Source: JAGHAJ01 sp964559865 [NCBI: uncultured Synergistota bacterium] (GTDB lineage Bacteria > Synergistota > JAGHAJ01). Taken from it: DNA of 64,000 nucleotides. The notes beneath the pieces were generated by a model. That model saw only the letters and a program-made list of their open reading frames with translations, ran no database searches and was not told where the DNA came from. The stretch lies in contig CAZLJD010000030.1 in assembly GCA_964559865.1 (NCBI GenBank), forward strand, positions 62,001-126,000, read 5' to 3'. Shown in pieces: positions 9,850-18,692 of the stretch (position 1 is its first letter; each line of letters starts with the position of its first letter). Both the position numbers and the translations under genes were made by a program.

Positions 9850-10999
9850 CTATGACAAACCTCACACTCCTTTTATCTACACCCTGCCTTACACTCCTTA
9901 TAGAGACCGAAGAAAACACCTTCTGCTTACTAAGGTTATCCTTAACCTGTTTCACCACATCTAGCCCTTCACCCGTAGCCGTAAACTCCAGCTTGCTGCC
10001 ACTCCACCGTACAGAATCTATACTCACACCGTACCCACCCACAGCCTTGGCAACGGCATAAAGGACATCTAAGAACCTGTATGCCTCACCCACGGGAGTA
10101 CTCACACTTTTAACCCTCTGCCTTGCATTGTACAAGGGATCCTCCACTCCAACACTACCAAATGTCTGCACATATACAGACCTGATCCTATTTTTGATCA
10201 CACCATATCTCCACTTCAAATCGTAATACCTTCTCGCAGCAGAAAAGAAGAGCACAGCAGCTATAATAACACCTACAATTACAGAGACCTTTATCTCCCT
10301 GATGCCCGAAAGTTCTCCTTTCACCGACAGCAGGTTTACCAACTCCGGTTGCAGGAACTCCCACTGCACCCCACCAACCTGCTTCACATCTCGCAAACCA
10401 CCACAGATGCTATAAACACCCTCAAGCCTGCCGTCAAACATGGCTACAACAGAATCTACATCCTGCTTCTGCGTCACCGGTCTATGAAAGACCACAGACA
10501 TACCCTCAAAGACCACCGCGTAACTGCTACCCAATAACAGCCTCAACCCAGTGTTCCCTACTTCCACATTAAAAGAGGCAACAGCACCCAAAAAGTCAAA
10601 GCTAACAGAAATGGGCACGGCACCCAGGTTTCTCCACCAGCCAACCTCTTCTTCAACCACGCTCCTCTTGGCTGCAACGACAACGATCCTCTTGCCCTCT
10701 TCACAGCTACCAGCAGCGTAAAAATCGTACATGTATTCTTCTAACCTACCGGGAAGCTCTGATAAAAGTTCCACCCTTACTGCATCCCTTATCTTACGAC
10801 GCTCAGAAAAGGGGAAAGTAAACTCTTTCGTCATAGCATACCTCTCAGGTAGGAGTATACATACTTTGCGTTTGAACACACGCTCTCTAATCACATCAAG
10901 ACTTCCACCAAGGTCAAACTCCTGCAACACCCCTCCTTCCCACACCCACACCTTTCCTCCATCTCTCTTAACGACGGCTCGCTTACTCAAACCCAACAT
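9830..10999 (-). CDS. gspL: Type II secretion protein GspL
   Basis: A 389-aa protein with a degenerate actin-like cytoplasmic domain (about residues 1-230), a membrane span near residues 240-258, and a periplasmic ferredoxin-like domain. This is the GspL (PilM-PilN-like) layout. GspL anchors GspE to the membrane and pairs with GspM. It overlaps gspK by 17 bases and gspM by 20. Sequence conservation is low, so the call depends partly on the operon. Confidence 0.82.
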   Translation of the reverse strand: MLGLSKRAVVKRDGGKVWVWEGGVLQEFDLGGSLDVIRERVFKRKVCILLPERYAMTKEFTFPFSERRKIRDAVRVELLSELPGRLEEYMYDFYAAGSCEEGKRIVVVAAKRSVVEEEVGWWRNLGAVPISVSFDFLGAVASFNVEVGNTGLRLLLGSSYAVVFEGMSVVFHRPVTQKQDVDSVVAMFDGRLEGVYSICGGLRDVKQVGGVQWEFLQPELVNLLSVKGELSGIREIKVSVIVGVIIAAVLFFSAARRYYDLKWRYGVIKNRIRSVYVQTFGSVGVEDPLYNARQRVKSVSTPVGEAYRFLDVLYAVAKAVGGYGVSIDSVRWSGSKLEFTATGEGLDVVKQVKDNLSKQKVFSSVSIRSVRQGVDKRSVRFVIDADVEG

Positions 11000-11828
11000 A
11001 AAGCAGCTTTCCTCCCATCTTCTCCCTCTTTATAACCACCCTATACTCCGCCGAGATATTGCCCCTCTGCAACCTAACCTCCGCCGTGATGTAGGCCACC
11101 CTAAATGTCAGCATAGGCCCTATGCGATAAAGGATCACAGGAGGGACTCCTATCTTCATCAAATCCTTAATGGAACATATCCTCCTCTTTCTTCGCACAT
11201 CTACAATCTTCCTGACTATATCCTCTGTCATTCTATCATCAAGCGCCCGCAAAAGCAATTCGGGAGCATAATTAACATTTACCTTGCACAGGGAATAAAC
11301 GGTCACATAGGGTAGTATCTTTTTAAGATAGTCGCTCGTGATGTGTGGAACTTGAAGTAGCTCTCTAACCGAAAGCAGTCGCCTGTTTGGGACACCCCTC
11401 TCGTCACCACCAACCCTTTCATTACCATCTACATCTATGTAATCCAAAATGCATGCAGTACGATCCGGCAAGGCTAAGTATCTGCACAGCCTCCTGTAAA
11501 CCGAGAGGTACAAAGTATTTGCCGTTCTGCAGTCAGGTAGCAGCATCGCATTCAGGTTCAAGAGCCCGTCATTAGAGCTCACGAAGACGCTTATATCACC
11601 GTCCGACCAGCTCTTACCAATAAGCCTTGACACCGGGACCTTCTGGATTCCAACCAGAAGCGACCTAATCACACCTCTTAAAGAGAGCATAATCTCCTTA
11701 TCTGCTTTGTAATTATAAGAGGTATCAACGCTCATCTTAGCAGCATAGGACATAAAAACCACCACTGGGACGATAACAGAAAAGACTATAATCGTGGAGA
11801 TGAGAATAGAACCCCTCTTACCCTTCAT
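10983..11828 (-). CDS. gspK: Type II secretion minor pseudopilin GspK
   Basis: A 281-aa minor pseudopilin. The prepilin N-terminus is KGKRGSILISTIIVFS, with no glutamate at +5 as expected for GspK. The large alpha domain has helix-hairpin-helix-like stretches (LRALDDRMTEDIVRKIVDVRR) and a calcium-type loop DYIDVDGNERVGG. GspK caps the pseudopilus tip with GspI and GspJ. It overlaps gspJ by four bases. Confidence 0.9.
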   Translation of the reverse strand: MKGKRGSILISTIIVFSVIVPVVVFMSYAAKMSVDTSYNYKADKEIMLSLRGVIRSLLVGIQKVPVSRLIGKSWSDGDISVFVSSNDGLLNLNAMLLPDCRTANTLYLSVYRRLCRYLALPDRTACILDYIDVDGNERVGGDERGVPNRRLLSVRELLQVPHITSDYLKKILPYVTVYSLCKVNVNYAPELLLRALDDRMTEDIVRKIVDVRRKRRICSIKDLMKIGVPPVILYRIGPMLTFRVAYITAEVRLQRGNISAEYRVVIKREKMGGKLLYVGFE

Positions 11829-12391
11829 GGCCTCAGCTTCACCTCATCCTGCAAAGACTCCTCTATTTCAGAAGTTCCGACTCTCACATTCACCCACAGA
11901 TAGCGCGGTAAGGCATCGTACTCTTCGTAAACACCACCAACCTTTCCACGCTTACCCTCAAGACACAGTTTCATGTCCTTAACATTTCGCAGCAAAATGT
12001 GAGCTTCATCCTCGTTAAAGCCGTTGATCTTACCATCTACTGGAACATCAACTTGATAATACAGGGTACCGTCTCTAAGCCAATAACTCTTTTCTACAAC
12101 ACCAAGCTCGTTTCGGGAATAAGATGTTACCACAAACAGAAGCAATCCATCTTTCCTCTCTGGAGGCATGTAGAGGTAGAGATAACCAGAAGGTAACACA
12201 GGTACAAGCCCTAAAATGGTTCTATTAAGGTCAAGGTCAAATGCAATAAGCATTCTGTTCAACTCTGCTCTCTTCCACACCGAGAGGTACCCTACAACTG
12301 CCCCATGGAATATCCCAAACAGCGACAGAAGGACCACAACAACAATGGAGACGGCAACGAGTAACTCTACCAAAGTAAAAGACCTTTTCAA
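11825..12391 (-). CDS. gspJ: Type II secretion minor pseudopilin GspJ
   Basis: A 188-aa pseudopilin with a class III signal MKRSFTLVELLVAVSIVVV, including the +5 glutamate, and a beta-rich C-terminal domain. Size and position between gspI and gspK point to GspJ, one of the tip proteins. Four-base overlaps on both sides indicate tight translational coupling. Confidence 0.87.
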   Translation of the reverse strand: MKRSFTLVELLVAVSIVVVVLLSLFGIFHGAVVGYLSVWKRAELNRMLIAFDLDLNRTILGLVPVLPSGYLYLYMPPERKDGLLLFVVTSYSRNELGVVEKSYWLRDGTLYYQVDVPVDGKINGFNEDEAHILLRNVKDMKLCLEGKRGKVGGVYEEYDALPRYLWVNVRVGTSEIEESLQDEVKLRP

Positions 12392-12657
12392 TAATCTACC
12401 TCCTCAAACACGAAGCCATCTACCCTGAAGATACGCCTTTTCAACTCGAATTGATGCACACCTATATACCCCACCACTTTACCCCTCGATGGCTCCTTCA
12501 GTCGGAGGAGAATCCATTTGTCCACAGCTTTCCTCAACCGGAGGGCATACCTTTCATCTCTAACAGCGCGTAAGGTCATAGAGAGAACAGCACTACCCAG
12601 CACTGCAACAACAACCACAGATACAAGGACTAACACAAGGCTAAAACCTTTTCTCAT
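12388..12657 (-). CDS. gspI: Minor pseudopilin, GspI-like
   Basis: An 89-aa protein with a prepilin-like N-terminus MRKGFSLVLVLVSVVVVAV and a short soluble domain. Position upstream of gspJ suggests GspI. It is odd in two ways: it is short for GspI (usually about 110-130 aa), and the +5 position is leucine rather than glutamate. It overlaps the upstream lipoprotein gene and gspJ by four bases each. Confidence 0.65.
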   Translation of the reverse strand: MRKGFSLVLVLVSVVVVAVLGSAVLSMTLRAVRDERYALRLRKAVDKWILLRLKEPSRGKVVGYIGVHQFELKRRIFRVDGFVFEEVDY

Positions 12658-13343
12658 TTCTTGGGTTTAAACAGCTTCTTTACAGCCAATCTAAGTGCTG
12701 TAAAAGACAAAAACTCCTTCTGCCCAGAGATAGCCCCTCTAAAAGAGGCTATAGCATACTTACTGTAAACGAGTTTACCTCCATGGTAGTAGGCGATACC
12801 TATTGCAGAGACACCCTGTCTAAGATTGAAAAGAGCAGGAATGATGAGGTTTGGCTTAGACATATCCACCGGAAAGAGAGCCAACAGCGTTGGAACAAAC
12901 ATAGTACCACATCTGTAAACTACGAGCTTCACCACATCAGCATCCAAACGGATACCAATCTCTTTGACCTCTTTTGCAGTAATGGGCAAAAGGAAAGTTG
13001 CTTCTCTCCTCTTAAAGTGAAACGGCTTTCCTATGGCGTACTCTAAAGCCTCCTTACTGTAACCCAACGAATACAGCTCCTCAGCCAACTTCTGTGCACT
13101 ATCTGCGCTACTCTTTACCTCTCTGACGAGCTTCATACCATTCAGCACTGAGATAACCTCGTCCATCGGCAGCACAGTCTTACCTTGCTTGGAAAACTCC
13201 ACAGAGGCGAGATAATAAAAGTCAGCCGTGAGTTGACTCTTCAAAGGTATCCCATACGGAGGTAAAATAGCAACTCTTTCACCAGCACAAGCACACCCTA
13301 CCAGCACAAACACAAAGAACACAGCCCAGAGCACTCTCCTCAT
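12654..13343 (-). CDS. Putative lipoprotein heading the gsp operon
   Basis: A 229-aa exported protein of unknown function. The signal peptide ends in a lipobox, LVGC, at about residues 14-17, so it is probably lipidated. The mature part opens with RVAILPP, a strand often seen in TolB-N- and CsgG-like periplasmic proteins, but the resemblance is too short for assignment. Because it is translationally coupled to gspI and heads the secretion genes, it could be a pilotin or another accessory for GspD; that is inference. Confidence 0.7.
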   Translation of the reverse strand: MRRVLWAVFFVFVLVGCACAGERVAILPPYGIPLKSQLTADFYYLASVEFSKQGKTVLPMDEVISVLNGMKLVREVKSSADSAQKLAEELYSLGYSKEALEYAIGKPFHFKRREATFLLPITAKEVKEIGIRLDADVVKLVVYRCGTMFVPTLLALFPVDMSKPNLIIPALFNLRQGVSAIGIAYYHGGKLVYSKYAIASFRGAISGQKEFLSFTALRLAVKKLFKPKK

Positions 13344-13355
13344 CTATTCACCCCC

Positions 13356-14768
13356 TTATACAACCTTCCACCTCGTACCAAACTTCGTGTCTTCCAGAAC
13401 GATACCCATCTCTTTTAACCTATCCCTTATCTCGTCTGCAACCTTCCAGTTTCTCGCCTTCCTTGCCTCCTCTCTCTCCTTCACAAGCCTTTCTATCTCC
13501 TGTACATCGAGCCCCTCTATGGCTGGTTTGCTTTCCAAGATGCCAAAAACGGTATCTACCGAGAGAAGTGCCTCCTTCAACCTTTCCAGCACGACTTTCT
13601 TAGGATCGTCTGAAAGGTACGGTCCAAACTCCCTTGCAGTATTAAACAGAACTGCAAGTGCCTTAGGTGTATTGAAGTCGTCATCCATCGCCGCAATGAA
13701 GTCTTCAATCAGGGCATTTGCAAGATCGAGCATCTCAGAATCCCGTTTGCTCTGAACTTCCACAAGAATATCACGCAAAAGCAGGTCTTCTACATTGTAG
13801 AAAAAGTTTTGTAATCTCTCGAGGCTTGCCTCCGCAGAGCGTAGAAGTTCATCGGTAAAGTTTATAGGGTTACGATAGTGCGCAGACAACATAAACAGCC
13901 TTATAGCCTTGGGTTTATACTTCCTCATGGCATCTCTTGCCGTAAGAAAGTTTCCCAGAGACTTCGACATCTTCTCATCATTTATCAATAGATAGGCATT
14001 GTGCAACCAGTAATTAACAAACCTCCTACCCGTAGCTGCCTCCGACTGGGCAATCTCGTTTTCATGATGGGGGAATATCAGGTCAGAGCCACCGCAGTGT
14101 ATGTCAAACGGTACACCCAGATACTTCATGGACATAGCAGAACACTCTATATGCCAGCCCGGTCTCCCTTTCCCCCAAGGGCTGTCCCAAAACGGTTCAC
14201 CCGGTTTAGCCGCCTTCCAGAGCGCAAAATCAAGGGGATTTCTCTTCCTGTCATCTACCTCTATCCTCGCACCAGACTGCAACTGATCTATAGACTGCCC
14301 AGAAAGTTTCCCGTAGCCATCAAACTTCTGAACATCGTAATACACATCTCCATCGACAACATAGGCAAAGCCCTTGTCCAAAAGCACCCGAACAAGAGAT
14401 ATTATCTCATCAATGTGATGGGTCGCACGAGGATACACAGAAGCCCTCTTTATACCAAGGGCATCTGCATCTTCAAAGTACGCATCTATAAAGCGCTCAG
14501 CCACCTCACTCGTATCCACACCAAGCTCACTCGCACGGTTTATTATCTTGTCGTCTATATCCGTGAAGTTCTCCACATAGGTAACCTTAAATCCTCTAAA
14601 CTCGAAGTACCTTCTAATTACATCAAATACAATAAATGGTCTCGCATTCCCTATGTGAAAGTAATTATACACGGTAGGGCCACAGACATAGATACCAACT
14701 TCGCCAGCACGAACCGGTTCAAACAGCTCTCTTCTCTTACCCAAAGTGTTAAAAAGGTAAATAGCCAT
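13356..14768 (-). CDS. cysS: Cysteinyl-tRNA synthetase
   Basis: A 470-aa class I aminoacyl-tRNA synthetase. HIGH motif: FHIGNARP (residues about 36-43). KMSKS motif: EKMSKSLGN (about residues 266-274). The zinc ligands are visible in VCGPTVYN (near residue 30), HIECSAMS and HHENEIAQSE. The C-terminal anticodon-binding domain has ARNWKVADEIRDRL. Length is normal. The gene lies 12 bases upstream of the lipoprotein gene and may feed transcription into the gsp operon. Confidence 0.97.
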   Translation of the reverse strand: MAIYLFNTLGKRRELFEPVRAGEVGIYVCGPTVYNYFHIGNARPFIVFDVIRRYFEFRGFKVTYVENFTDIDDKIINRASELGVDTSEVAERFIDAYFEDADALGIKRASVYPRATHHIDEIISLVRVLLDKGFAYVVDGDVYYDVQKFDGYGKLSGQSIDQLQSGARIEVDDRKRNPLDFALWKAAKPGEPFWDSPWGKGRPGWHIECSAMSMKYLGVPFDIHCGGSDLIFPHHENEIAQSEAATGRRFVNYWLHNAYLLINDEKMSKSLGNFLTARDAMRKYKPKAIRLFMLSAHYRNPINFTDELLRSAEASLERLQNFFYNVEDLLLRDILVEVQSKRDSEMLDLANALIEDFIAAMDDDFNTPKALAVLFNTAREFGPYLSDDPKKVVLERLKEALLSVDTVFGILESKPAIEGLDVQEIERLVKEREEARKARNWKVADEIRDRLKEMGIVLEDTKFGTRWKVV

Positions 14769-14851
14769 GCAACCACTCCCTCTAAAAGGTGCACCTGTTA
14801 TTTTACTTCATACTATACACCAAATCAAGCCGCAAAGCCACATCCTCCAAG

Positions 14852-14871
14852 CCCTCTCCGCTTCCACTCCA
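14852..14871 (-). repeat. Dispersed 20-bp repeat, copy 1
   Basis: The plus strand reads CCCTCTCCGCTTCCACTCCA. The exact reverse complement occurs at 44328-44347, in front of dciA. Both copies lie 50-100 bases upstream of a coding sequence and point the same way relative to that gene (cysS here). Confidence 0.7.
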
Positions 14872-14962
14872 CATACAAAGTCAAAATTCCCCAAAATACC
14901 AACGGAAATGGATACTGAAAATATAGAAAAGTGCCAAAAATCTAAGAAACGCCACCTATACC

Positions 14963-15015
14963 GGTAGATAAAGGGGCTGAGCGGTTACAGTTAGCCACTT
15001 TCGTCCCTATCTACC
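14963..15015. repeat. Inverted repeat with bulged 13-bp stem
   Basis: Outer arms GGTAGATA (14963-14970) and TATCTACC (15008-15015) pair perfectly. After a two-base bulge, GGGGC (14973-14977) pairs with GTCCC (15003-15007) with one G-T wobble. The loop is about 25 bases. It lies just upstream of the BMP promoter, so on the plus strand it would be DNA-level; in a minus-strand cysS transcript starting further upstream it could form an RNA hairpin. Confidence 0.55.
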
Positions 15016-15017
15016 AC

Positions 15018-15046
15018 TTGCTTTTAACACTCTCGTGTGATAGGAT
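15018..15046 (+). promoter_or_regulatory. Sigma70-type promoter of the BMP transporter operon
   Basis: TTGCTT (15018-15023), a 17-base spacer and TAGGAT (15041-15046). Expected transcription start is near 15053, giving a leader of about 30 bases that contains a strong ribosome binding site AAAGGAGGGG at 15067-15075. Confidence 0.6.
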
Positions 15047-15056
15047 TTTTATCACA
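15036..15056. promoter_or_regulatory. Operator-like palindrome over the -10 box
   Basis: TGTGATA-N7-TATCACA, a perfect 7-bp inverted repeat covering the -10 box and probable start site. Its placement suits a repressor. The spacing fits a T-N11-A type site better than a canonical CRP/FNR site. No regulator gene lies beside it. Confidence 0.5.
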
Positions 15057-15082
15057 AACTAAAGTAAAGGAGGGGTTAAGCG

Positions 15083-16078
15083 ATGAAAAAGGGTATTAGC
15101 GTTTTGATCCTTGTGTTGCTCGTGTCAACCCTCGCAATAACAGGCGTGCATGCAGCGGCTCTAAAGTGGGCAGTCATATTCCCGGGTTCTATACAGGATG
15201 CAGACTACAACACGATAGGATATGTAGCAATGAAAGAGGTAAGCGGCGCATTTAACATCAAATCTGCCTACTCACAGAAAGTAGCAGTTCCAGACGCACA
15301 GAGGGTAATGGAAGAATACATCGGAGACGGCTACAACCTCATCTGGGTACACGGTGCTCAGTTCAACGGCGCAGTATTCAAGATTGCCAATAAGTATCCA
15401 AATGTCACATTCATCATAGAGGCTGACGCACCGCTAAAGAAAGACTTTTCCAATGTGTATGCCATAGGCAGAGACTTCTACAAAGGGTTTTATGTGCTCG
15501 GTGCAGTAGCTGCTATGAAGACGAAGAGCAACAACATAGGCTACATAGGTGGGCTCGAGTTACCATTTACATACGGTGAAATGAACGCCGTGTATCAAGC
15601 CATACAGAAGTACAATCCATCCGTAAAACTGCACTACATCTATGTGGGCAGCTTTAACGACCCACTAAAGACAAGACAGGCAGCAGAGGCACTGATGTCC
15701 AAAGGGTGCGATGTCCTGCTCAGTGCGGTCAACCTTGGAAACTACGGCTTATACAACGCACTCAAGAGGGCAAAGAAACCCGTATTCTTCACTGCAAAGT
15801 ACACAAGCAAAAAGAGATATGCACCAAAACACTACCTTACTTCCGATCTATTCAACTTCATGCCACCTCTCATAAAAGCCATTCAAAACATCAAAAAAGG
15901 CGTGAGACACGGTTACTTCCCAATGGAGTTCGGTCCAAACAAGGGGCGTTATACAGAATTCCCGATCTGCAATGTATCAAAGGAGTTTAACGAAAAGATC
16001 AAGAAGATAGCCCTCGGCGTTGCCTCTGGAAAGATAAAGGTCATTAAGAATCTAAAGACACTGACATTCAAACAGTAG
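15083..16078 (+). CDS. BMP-family ABC transporter substrate-binding protein
   Basis: A 331-aa periplasmic binding protein of the basic membrane protein (BMP/PnrA) family. A Sec signal peptide is cleaved near VHAAALKW, with no lipobox cysteine. Family blocks include WAVIFPGSIQDADYN, LIWVHGAQFNGAVFKIA, YIGGLELP and GCDVLLSAVN. BMP proteins bind nucleosides, and the adjoining dual-ATPase and two permeases complete a nucleoside-type importer. It is the first gene of the operon and is followed by a GC-rich hairpin. Confidence 0.92.
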   Translation: MKKGISVLILVLLVSTLAITGVHAAALKWAVIFPGSIQDADYNTIGYVAMKEVSGAFNIKSAYSQKVAVPDAQRVMEEYIGDGYNLIWVHGAQFNGAVFKIANKYPNVTFIIEADAPLKKDFSNVYAIGRDFYKGFYVLGAVAAMKTKSNNIGYIGGLELPFTYGEMNAVYQAIQKYNPSVKLHYIYVGSFNDPLKTRQAAEALMSKGCDVLLSAVNLGNYGLYNALKRAKKPVFFTAKYTSKKRYAPKHYLTSDLFNFMPPLIKAIQNIKKGVRHGYFPMEFGPNKGRYTEFPICNVSKEFNEKIKKIALGVASGKIKVIKNLKTLTFKQ

Positions 16079-16100
16079 AGGTGGGGGGTTCTCCCACCTC
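16078..16100 (+). repeat. Intercistronic GC-rich hairpin
   Basis: GAGGTGGG (16078-16085) and CCCACCTC (16093-16100) form a perfect 8-bp stem with a 7-base loop, starting on the last base of the stop codon. No T-run follows. Such hairpins after binding-protein genes commonly stabilise the upstream mRNA or cause partial termination. Confidence 0.65.
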
Positions 16101-16118
16101 TCAAGTGTGGGAGGGAAA

Positions 16119-17654
16119 ATGACGGGCAACTACGCCATAGAGGCAAAAGGTATAACCAAGAGATTCGGTGAAGTCGTAGCTCTTAATGATGTAGACTTCT
16201 TCGTGCAAAAGGGTGAAATTCATGGCCTTCTGGGAGAAAACGGAGCAGGGAAAACCACGCTAATGAACATACTTTACGGTCTATACAAACCTGACAAAGG
16301 TGAAATTTACATAAACGGGAAGAAGGCACACATATCATCTCCTCTGGATTCCATAAGATACGGGATAGGCATGATTCACCAGTTATCCACGCTGGTACCC
16401 GAGCTAACCGCCGTAGAGAATATCATATTAGGCATGAAGGGAGAGGGATTTTCCCTCAATCTGGAAGAAGAAAGCAAAAAGATAAGAAAACTATCCAAGA
16501 AGTTTGGCTTTGAATTCCCATTAGATGTGAAGATAAGGGAACTACCAGCAGGCATAAAACAGAAAGTAGAAATCATAAGAGCCCTGTACAGAGGAGCAAG
16601 TATCTTGATACTGGACGAACCCACAACATCTCTGGTAGAGGAAGAGTTTGAACAGCTATTGAGGTCTATCAAGGAACTCGTAGCTAACGGGGTAACCGTA
16701 ATATTCATAACGCACAAGATAAAGGAAGTATTGCAGGCATGCAATCGTGCATCTGTGCTAAAGGGTGGTGTCATGCAGGGCACAGTTGAAATAGCTAAAA
16801 CATCCAAAGAGGAGCTGGTATCTCTGATGTTTACCGGCCAGAGGATAGATGTCACCGACAGTGCCCTACCAGTCGTAGAGATACACGAAAAAGAGCCATC
16901 TAACGAAAAGATCTGCGTGTTTGACTCGGTATCAACCTCCGTAGATCCTAAAAAGGGGTTTGGGCTGAAGGATGTATCATTCGAGATATATAGGGGCGAG
17001 ATATTCGGCATAGCAGGTATTGCAGGTAATGGCCAGAAGGAACTCGCAGAAGCGATTATATCACCCTCAACGATATCATCGGGCAGCATATACATCAATG
17101 GTAAGAAGATAAACGGTCTGCAGACGGTAGATGTATTTTCGCTGGGAGTATTCTATACACCCGAAGACAGGATCAAGGACGGTATCCTCCCCATGGGCAA
17201 CCTGAAAGAAAACATACTGCTTGGACACCACGAAGAGGCACAATTCGTGAAGAACAGGGTATGGTTAGACTGGCAAAAGGTAGCAAGTGTTACCAGAGAT
17301 GTGATAAGGATCTTCAATGTGAAAGCCCCTAACGAAAACACTAACATACGAAAGCTATCTGGTGGTAACATCCAAAAAGTGGTGTTTGGCAGGGCTTTGC
17401 TGAACCCCATAGACCTTCTTGTCACTCATAATCCAACATCCGGACTCGACATGGCATCAGTAGAGTTTGTGTTCAGCAAGCTCGTGGAATTGAGAGATTC
17501 CGGCAAATCAGTACTCTACATAAACGAAGACCTCGATGAACTCATGCTACTCAGCGACCGAATAGGGGTATTACACGAAGGCAGGCTCGTAGAGGTATTT
17601 CCGAGAAAACAATTTGACAAGAGGATCATCGGAAGTCTCATGATTGGAGGCTAA
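16119..17654 (+). CDS. Nucleoside-type ABC transporter, dual ATP-binding protein
   Basis: A 511-aa protein with two ABC domains, as in the NupO/RbsA type. Domain 1 has Walker A GENGAGKTT and Walker B ILILDEPTT, but a weak signature (LPAGIKQK). Domain 2 has a degenerate Walker A (GIAGNGQKE), a good signature (LSGGNIQK) and LLVTHNPTSGLD. This asymmetry is normal for the subfamily. ATG at 16119 is chosen because GGGAGGG lies directly upstream; a GTG at 16107 would overlap that site. Confidence 0.93.
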   Translation: MTGNYAIEAKGITKRFGEVVALNDVDFFVQKGEIHGLLGENGAGKTTLMNILYGLYKPDKGEIYINGKKAHISSPLDSIRYGIGMIHQLSTLVPELTAVENIILGMKGEGFSLNLEEESKKIRKLSKKFGFEFPLDVKIRELPAGIKQKVEIIRALYRGASILILDEPTTSLVEEEFEQLLRSIKELVANGVTVIFITHKIKEVLQACNRASVLKGGVMQGTVEIAKTSKEELVSLMFTGQRIDVTDSALPVVEIHEKEPSNEKICVFDSVSTSVDPKKGFGLKDVSFEIYRGEIFGIAGIAGNGQKELAEAIISPSTISSGSIYINGKKINGLQTVDVFSLGVFYTPEDRIKDGILPMGNLKENILLGHHEEAQFVKNRVWLDWQKVASVTRDVIRIFNVKAPNENTNIRKLSGGNIQKVVFGRALLNPIDLLVTHNPTSGLDMASVEFVFSKLVELRDSGKSVLYINEDLDELMLLSDRIGVLHEGRLVEVFPRKQFDKRIIGSLMIGG

Positions 17655-17659
17655 AGGGA

Positions 17660-18688
17660 ATGAAGTGGTGGAACTTCTTAAAACCATACATACTGGCAAT
17701 TGCTATATCTTTCGGCATCACGGGAGTAATAATCGGCATTATGGGATATAGCGTACCTAAAGCATTTCACACGCTCCTACTGGAACCATTCACATCCAAA
17801 ATAGAGATAACGGAAACACTCAAAAAGTTTATACCTCTCCTGCTTGCAACTTACGCCTTCGCCATACCATTTAAGATAAACCTCTTCAACATTGGAGGCT
17901 TCGGGCAGATGCTATTTGGAGGCGCTGTCGTGGGAATAGTGGCATTAGCTTTCTCTCCACACAACGGCATACCCACTATACTAATGCTGATAATTTTGCT
18001 CGGGGTAGGAATGGCTGCTGGTGCAATCTTTGCACTCCTTGCTGCAGGACTAAAGACCAGATACAACATAGACCCAATAGTATCCACTATCATGCTCAAC
18101 TTCGTTGGGGTGGAATTCGTAGCCTATGTCACCACCACACCACCATGGAAAGCAGCACTATCGGGACACCCAATGACAAAAGTATTTCCACAAAACGCAT
18201 GGTTACCAGAGATTACCTCTGGACTCCACATCGGTATCCTTATTGCAGCAGTAGTCATAATCCTGATACACATACTCATTACAAAGACAAAGCTGGGATA
18301 CAAAATATCTGCAGTAGGCTACAATCCTGTAGCCTCTAAGGTTTACGGAATAAATATAAACAAGACCATACTTACAACATTCATGTTGGGTGGTGCAATG
18401 GCAGGGTTGGCGGGGAGCATAGAGGTGCTTGGTGTCCACCACAAACTGATAGAAGGGTTTGCAATAACGGGAGGCGCCGAATACGGCGTATTCGGTATAC
18501 TCACATCTCTCATATGTGGAGGTAACACCATAGGCATACCAATAACTGCATTTCTTATCTCAGTCCTACTGGTAGGCGCAGATGCAATGCAGCGCTCCAT
18601 TCAGGTACCCGTCGAACTCGTATTTATGACGCAGGCACTCATGGTAATATTCATCGTAGCCATAAAGTTACGGGCAAGAAAGGGGTAG
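17660..18688 (+). CDS. Nucleoside-type ABC transporter permease 1
   Basis: A 342-aa polytopic membrane protein of the BPD_transp_2 family, with about 8-10 hydrophobic segments. Typical blocks are FNIGGFGQMLFGG, GLKTRYNIDPIVSTIMLNF and GGAMAGLAGSIEVLG, as in NupP-type permeases. It follows the ATPase by five bases and pairs with the next gene to form the channel. Confidence 0.92.
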   Translation: MKWWNFLKPYILAIAISFGITGVIIGIMGYSVPKAFHTLLLEPFTSKIEITETLKKFIPLLLATYAFAIPFKINLFNIGGFGQMLFGGAVVGIVALAFSPHNGIPTILMLIILLGVGMAAGAIFALLAAGLKTRYNIDPIVSTIMLNFVGVEFVAYVTTTPPWKAALSGHPMTKVFPQNAWLPEITSGLHIGILIAAVVIILIHILITKTKLGYKISAVGYNPVASKVYGININKTILTTFMLGGAMAGLAGSIEVLGVHHKLIEGFAITGGAEYGVFGILTSLICGGNTIGIPITAFLISVLLVGADAMQRSIQVPVELVFMTQALMVIFIVAIKLRARKG

Positions 18689-18692
18689 GTAG

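Larger units (their letters stand above)
14769..15082. other. Divergent intergenic region cysS / BMP transporter
   Basis: A 314-base gap between divergent genes and the largest non-coding stretch on the left side. It holds a sigma70-type promoter and an operator-like palindrome for the transporter, a larger bulged inverted repeat, one copy of a dispersed 20-bp repeat, and a weak minus-strand -10 (TATAGT, complement of 14812-14817) that could serve cysS. No T-box motif was found in the cysS leader. No tRNA was found. Confidence 0.7.

Noticed and set aside
13999-14920. Long plus-strand open frame antisense to cysS
   Set aside because: It is the complement of strongly conserved cysS codons, has no recognisable domain and lacks a ribosome binding site.
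14769-14960. T-box element upstream of cysS
   Set aside because: No AGGGUGGNACCGCG antiterminator box or stem I pattern was found on the minus strand.
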